Assembly (NCBI GenBank): GCA_964559125.1
Contig: CAZLGW010000074.1
Location: forward strand, 1-12,307
DNA from: Ravibacter sp964559125
GTDB lineage: Bacteria > Bacteroidota > Bacteroidia > Cytophagales > Spirosomataceae
Direction of reading: 5' to 3'
DNA length: 12,307 bases
The notes under the pieces were generated by a model that ran no database searches, had not been told where the DNA came from, and saw only the letters and a list, made by a program, of their open reading frames with translations. Of the stretch, positions 12,207 to 12,307 are shown one piece after another; position 1 is the first letter of the stretch, and the number at the start of each line of letters is the position of its first letter. The position numbers were made by a program, and so were the translations under genes.

Positions 12207-12307
12207 TTATAATTTTGAAACCCGGTAAGACGGATCTTCCCGGGAGAAGAGTTCGGGCCGCCAGGCAGCTCCGACCCCGGCACGGACCGGTGCGGTTATA
12301 TGGCCGT
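12207..12307 (-). CDS. 3' end of the gene upstream of the sugar porter (partial)
   Basis: A minus-strand frame enters from the right edge and ends at TAA (12207-12209), giving 32 residues that read G-H-I-T-A-P-V-R-A-G-V-G-A-A-W-R-P-E-L-F and end in D-P-S-Y-R-V-S-K-L. It stops 8 nt before the transporter ATG, the same spacing as between the two sulfatases, and no promoter is visible between. It is therefore probably the first or an internal gene of the transporter operon. Too little is present to name the family; an enzyme acting on the imported sugar would be expected but is not shown. Confidence 0.6.
   Translation of the reverse strand, partial: GHITAPVRAGVGAAWRPELFSREDPSYRVSKL

Noticed and set aside
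1..12307. CRISPR array, tRNA or rRNA gene, insertion sequence or integrase
   Set aside because: I found no regularly spaced repeats, cloverleaf-like sequences, transposase motifs or terminal inverted repeats in the window.

Overview
The window looks like a chromosomal segment of a Bacteroidota bacterium, probably Chitinophagales or Cytophagales (genus not resolvable by eye). The evidence is a DUF4251 lipoprotein, a large outer-membrane beta-barrel protein with an N-terminal carboxypeptidase-regulatory-like domain, paired secreted sulfatases, a Tat-exported Gfo/Idh/MocA oxidoreductase, weak Shine-Dalgarno sequences, and several matches to the Bacteroidota -7 promoter element TAnnTTTG.

Layout, left to right. 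(1) Positions 3-101 hold the 3' end of a plus-strand gene. It converges on a minus-strand DUF4251 lipoprotein gene (135-647), which is followed at 690-719 by a near-perfect GC-rich palindrome that probably terminates the next minus-strand gene, a Gfo/Idh/MocA oxidoreductase (773-2239). (2) A 329-nt divergent intergenic region leads to plus-strand panD (aspartate decarboxylase, 2569-2919) and then a 978-residue outer-membrane beta-barrel protein (3068-6004) with a Gly/Arg-rich insert and an Arg/Gly-rich tail. (3) Converging on it is a two-gene minus-strand operon of S1-type sulfatases (8077-9687 transcribed first, then 6158-8068, 8 nt apart). (4) Positions 9690-10340 contain no intact gene but are not empty. 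They hold a promoter-like site, a hairpin, a degenerate sulfatase-like segment, a short plus-strand open tail, and a broken C-terminal copy of the 6158-8068 sulfatase. (5) Immediately after that break is a hicB-hicA toxin-antitoxin pair (10396-10790). (6) The right end is a minus-strand sugar:H+ symporter (10828-12198), preceded 8 nt upstream by the 3' end of another gene in the same direction (12207-12307).

The genes fit a carbohydrate-scavenging lifestyle. Two exported sulfatases would remove sulfate esters or N-sulfates from host, plant or algal glycans, an exported oxidoreductase could act on sugars, and a sugar porter would import monosaccharides. There is no SusC/SusD pair, so this is not a classical polysaccharide utilisation locus.

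The most informative structure is a 191-bp imperfect direct repeat (6102-6292 and 10146-10336, about 83% identical, no gaps) that brackets the whole sulfatase operon. The distal copy is the last 44 codons plus stop and downstream flank of a sulfatase. Of its coding differences, 13 codons are synonymous and only 5 are not, one of those being a premature stop. It therefore looks like the relic of a once-functional, diverged paralogue, cut off where the hicBA promoter begins. I see no wholly new biological system here; the remodelled sulfatase locus with an addiction module at its breakpoint is the best candidate for follow-up.
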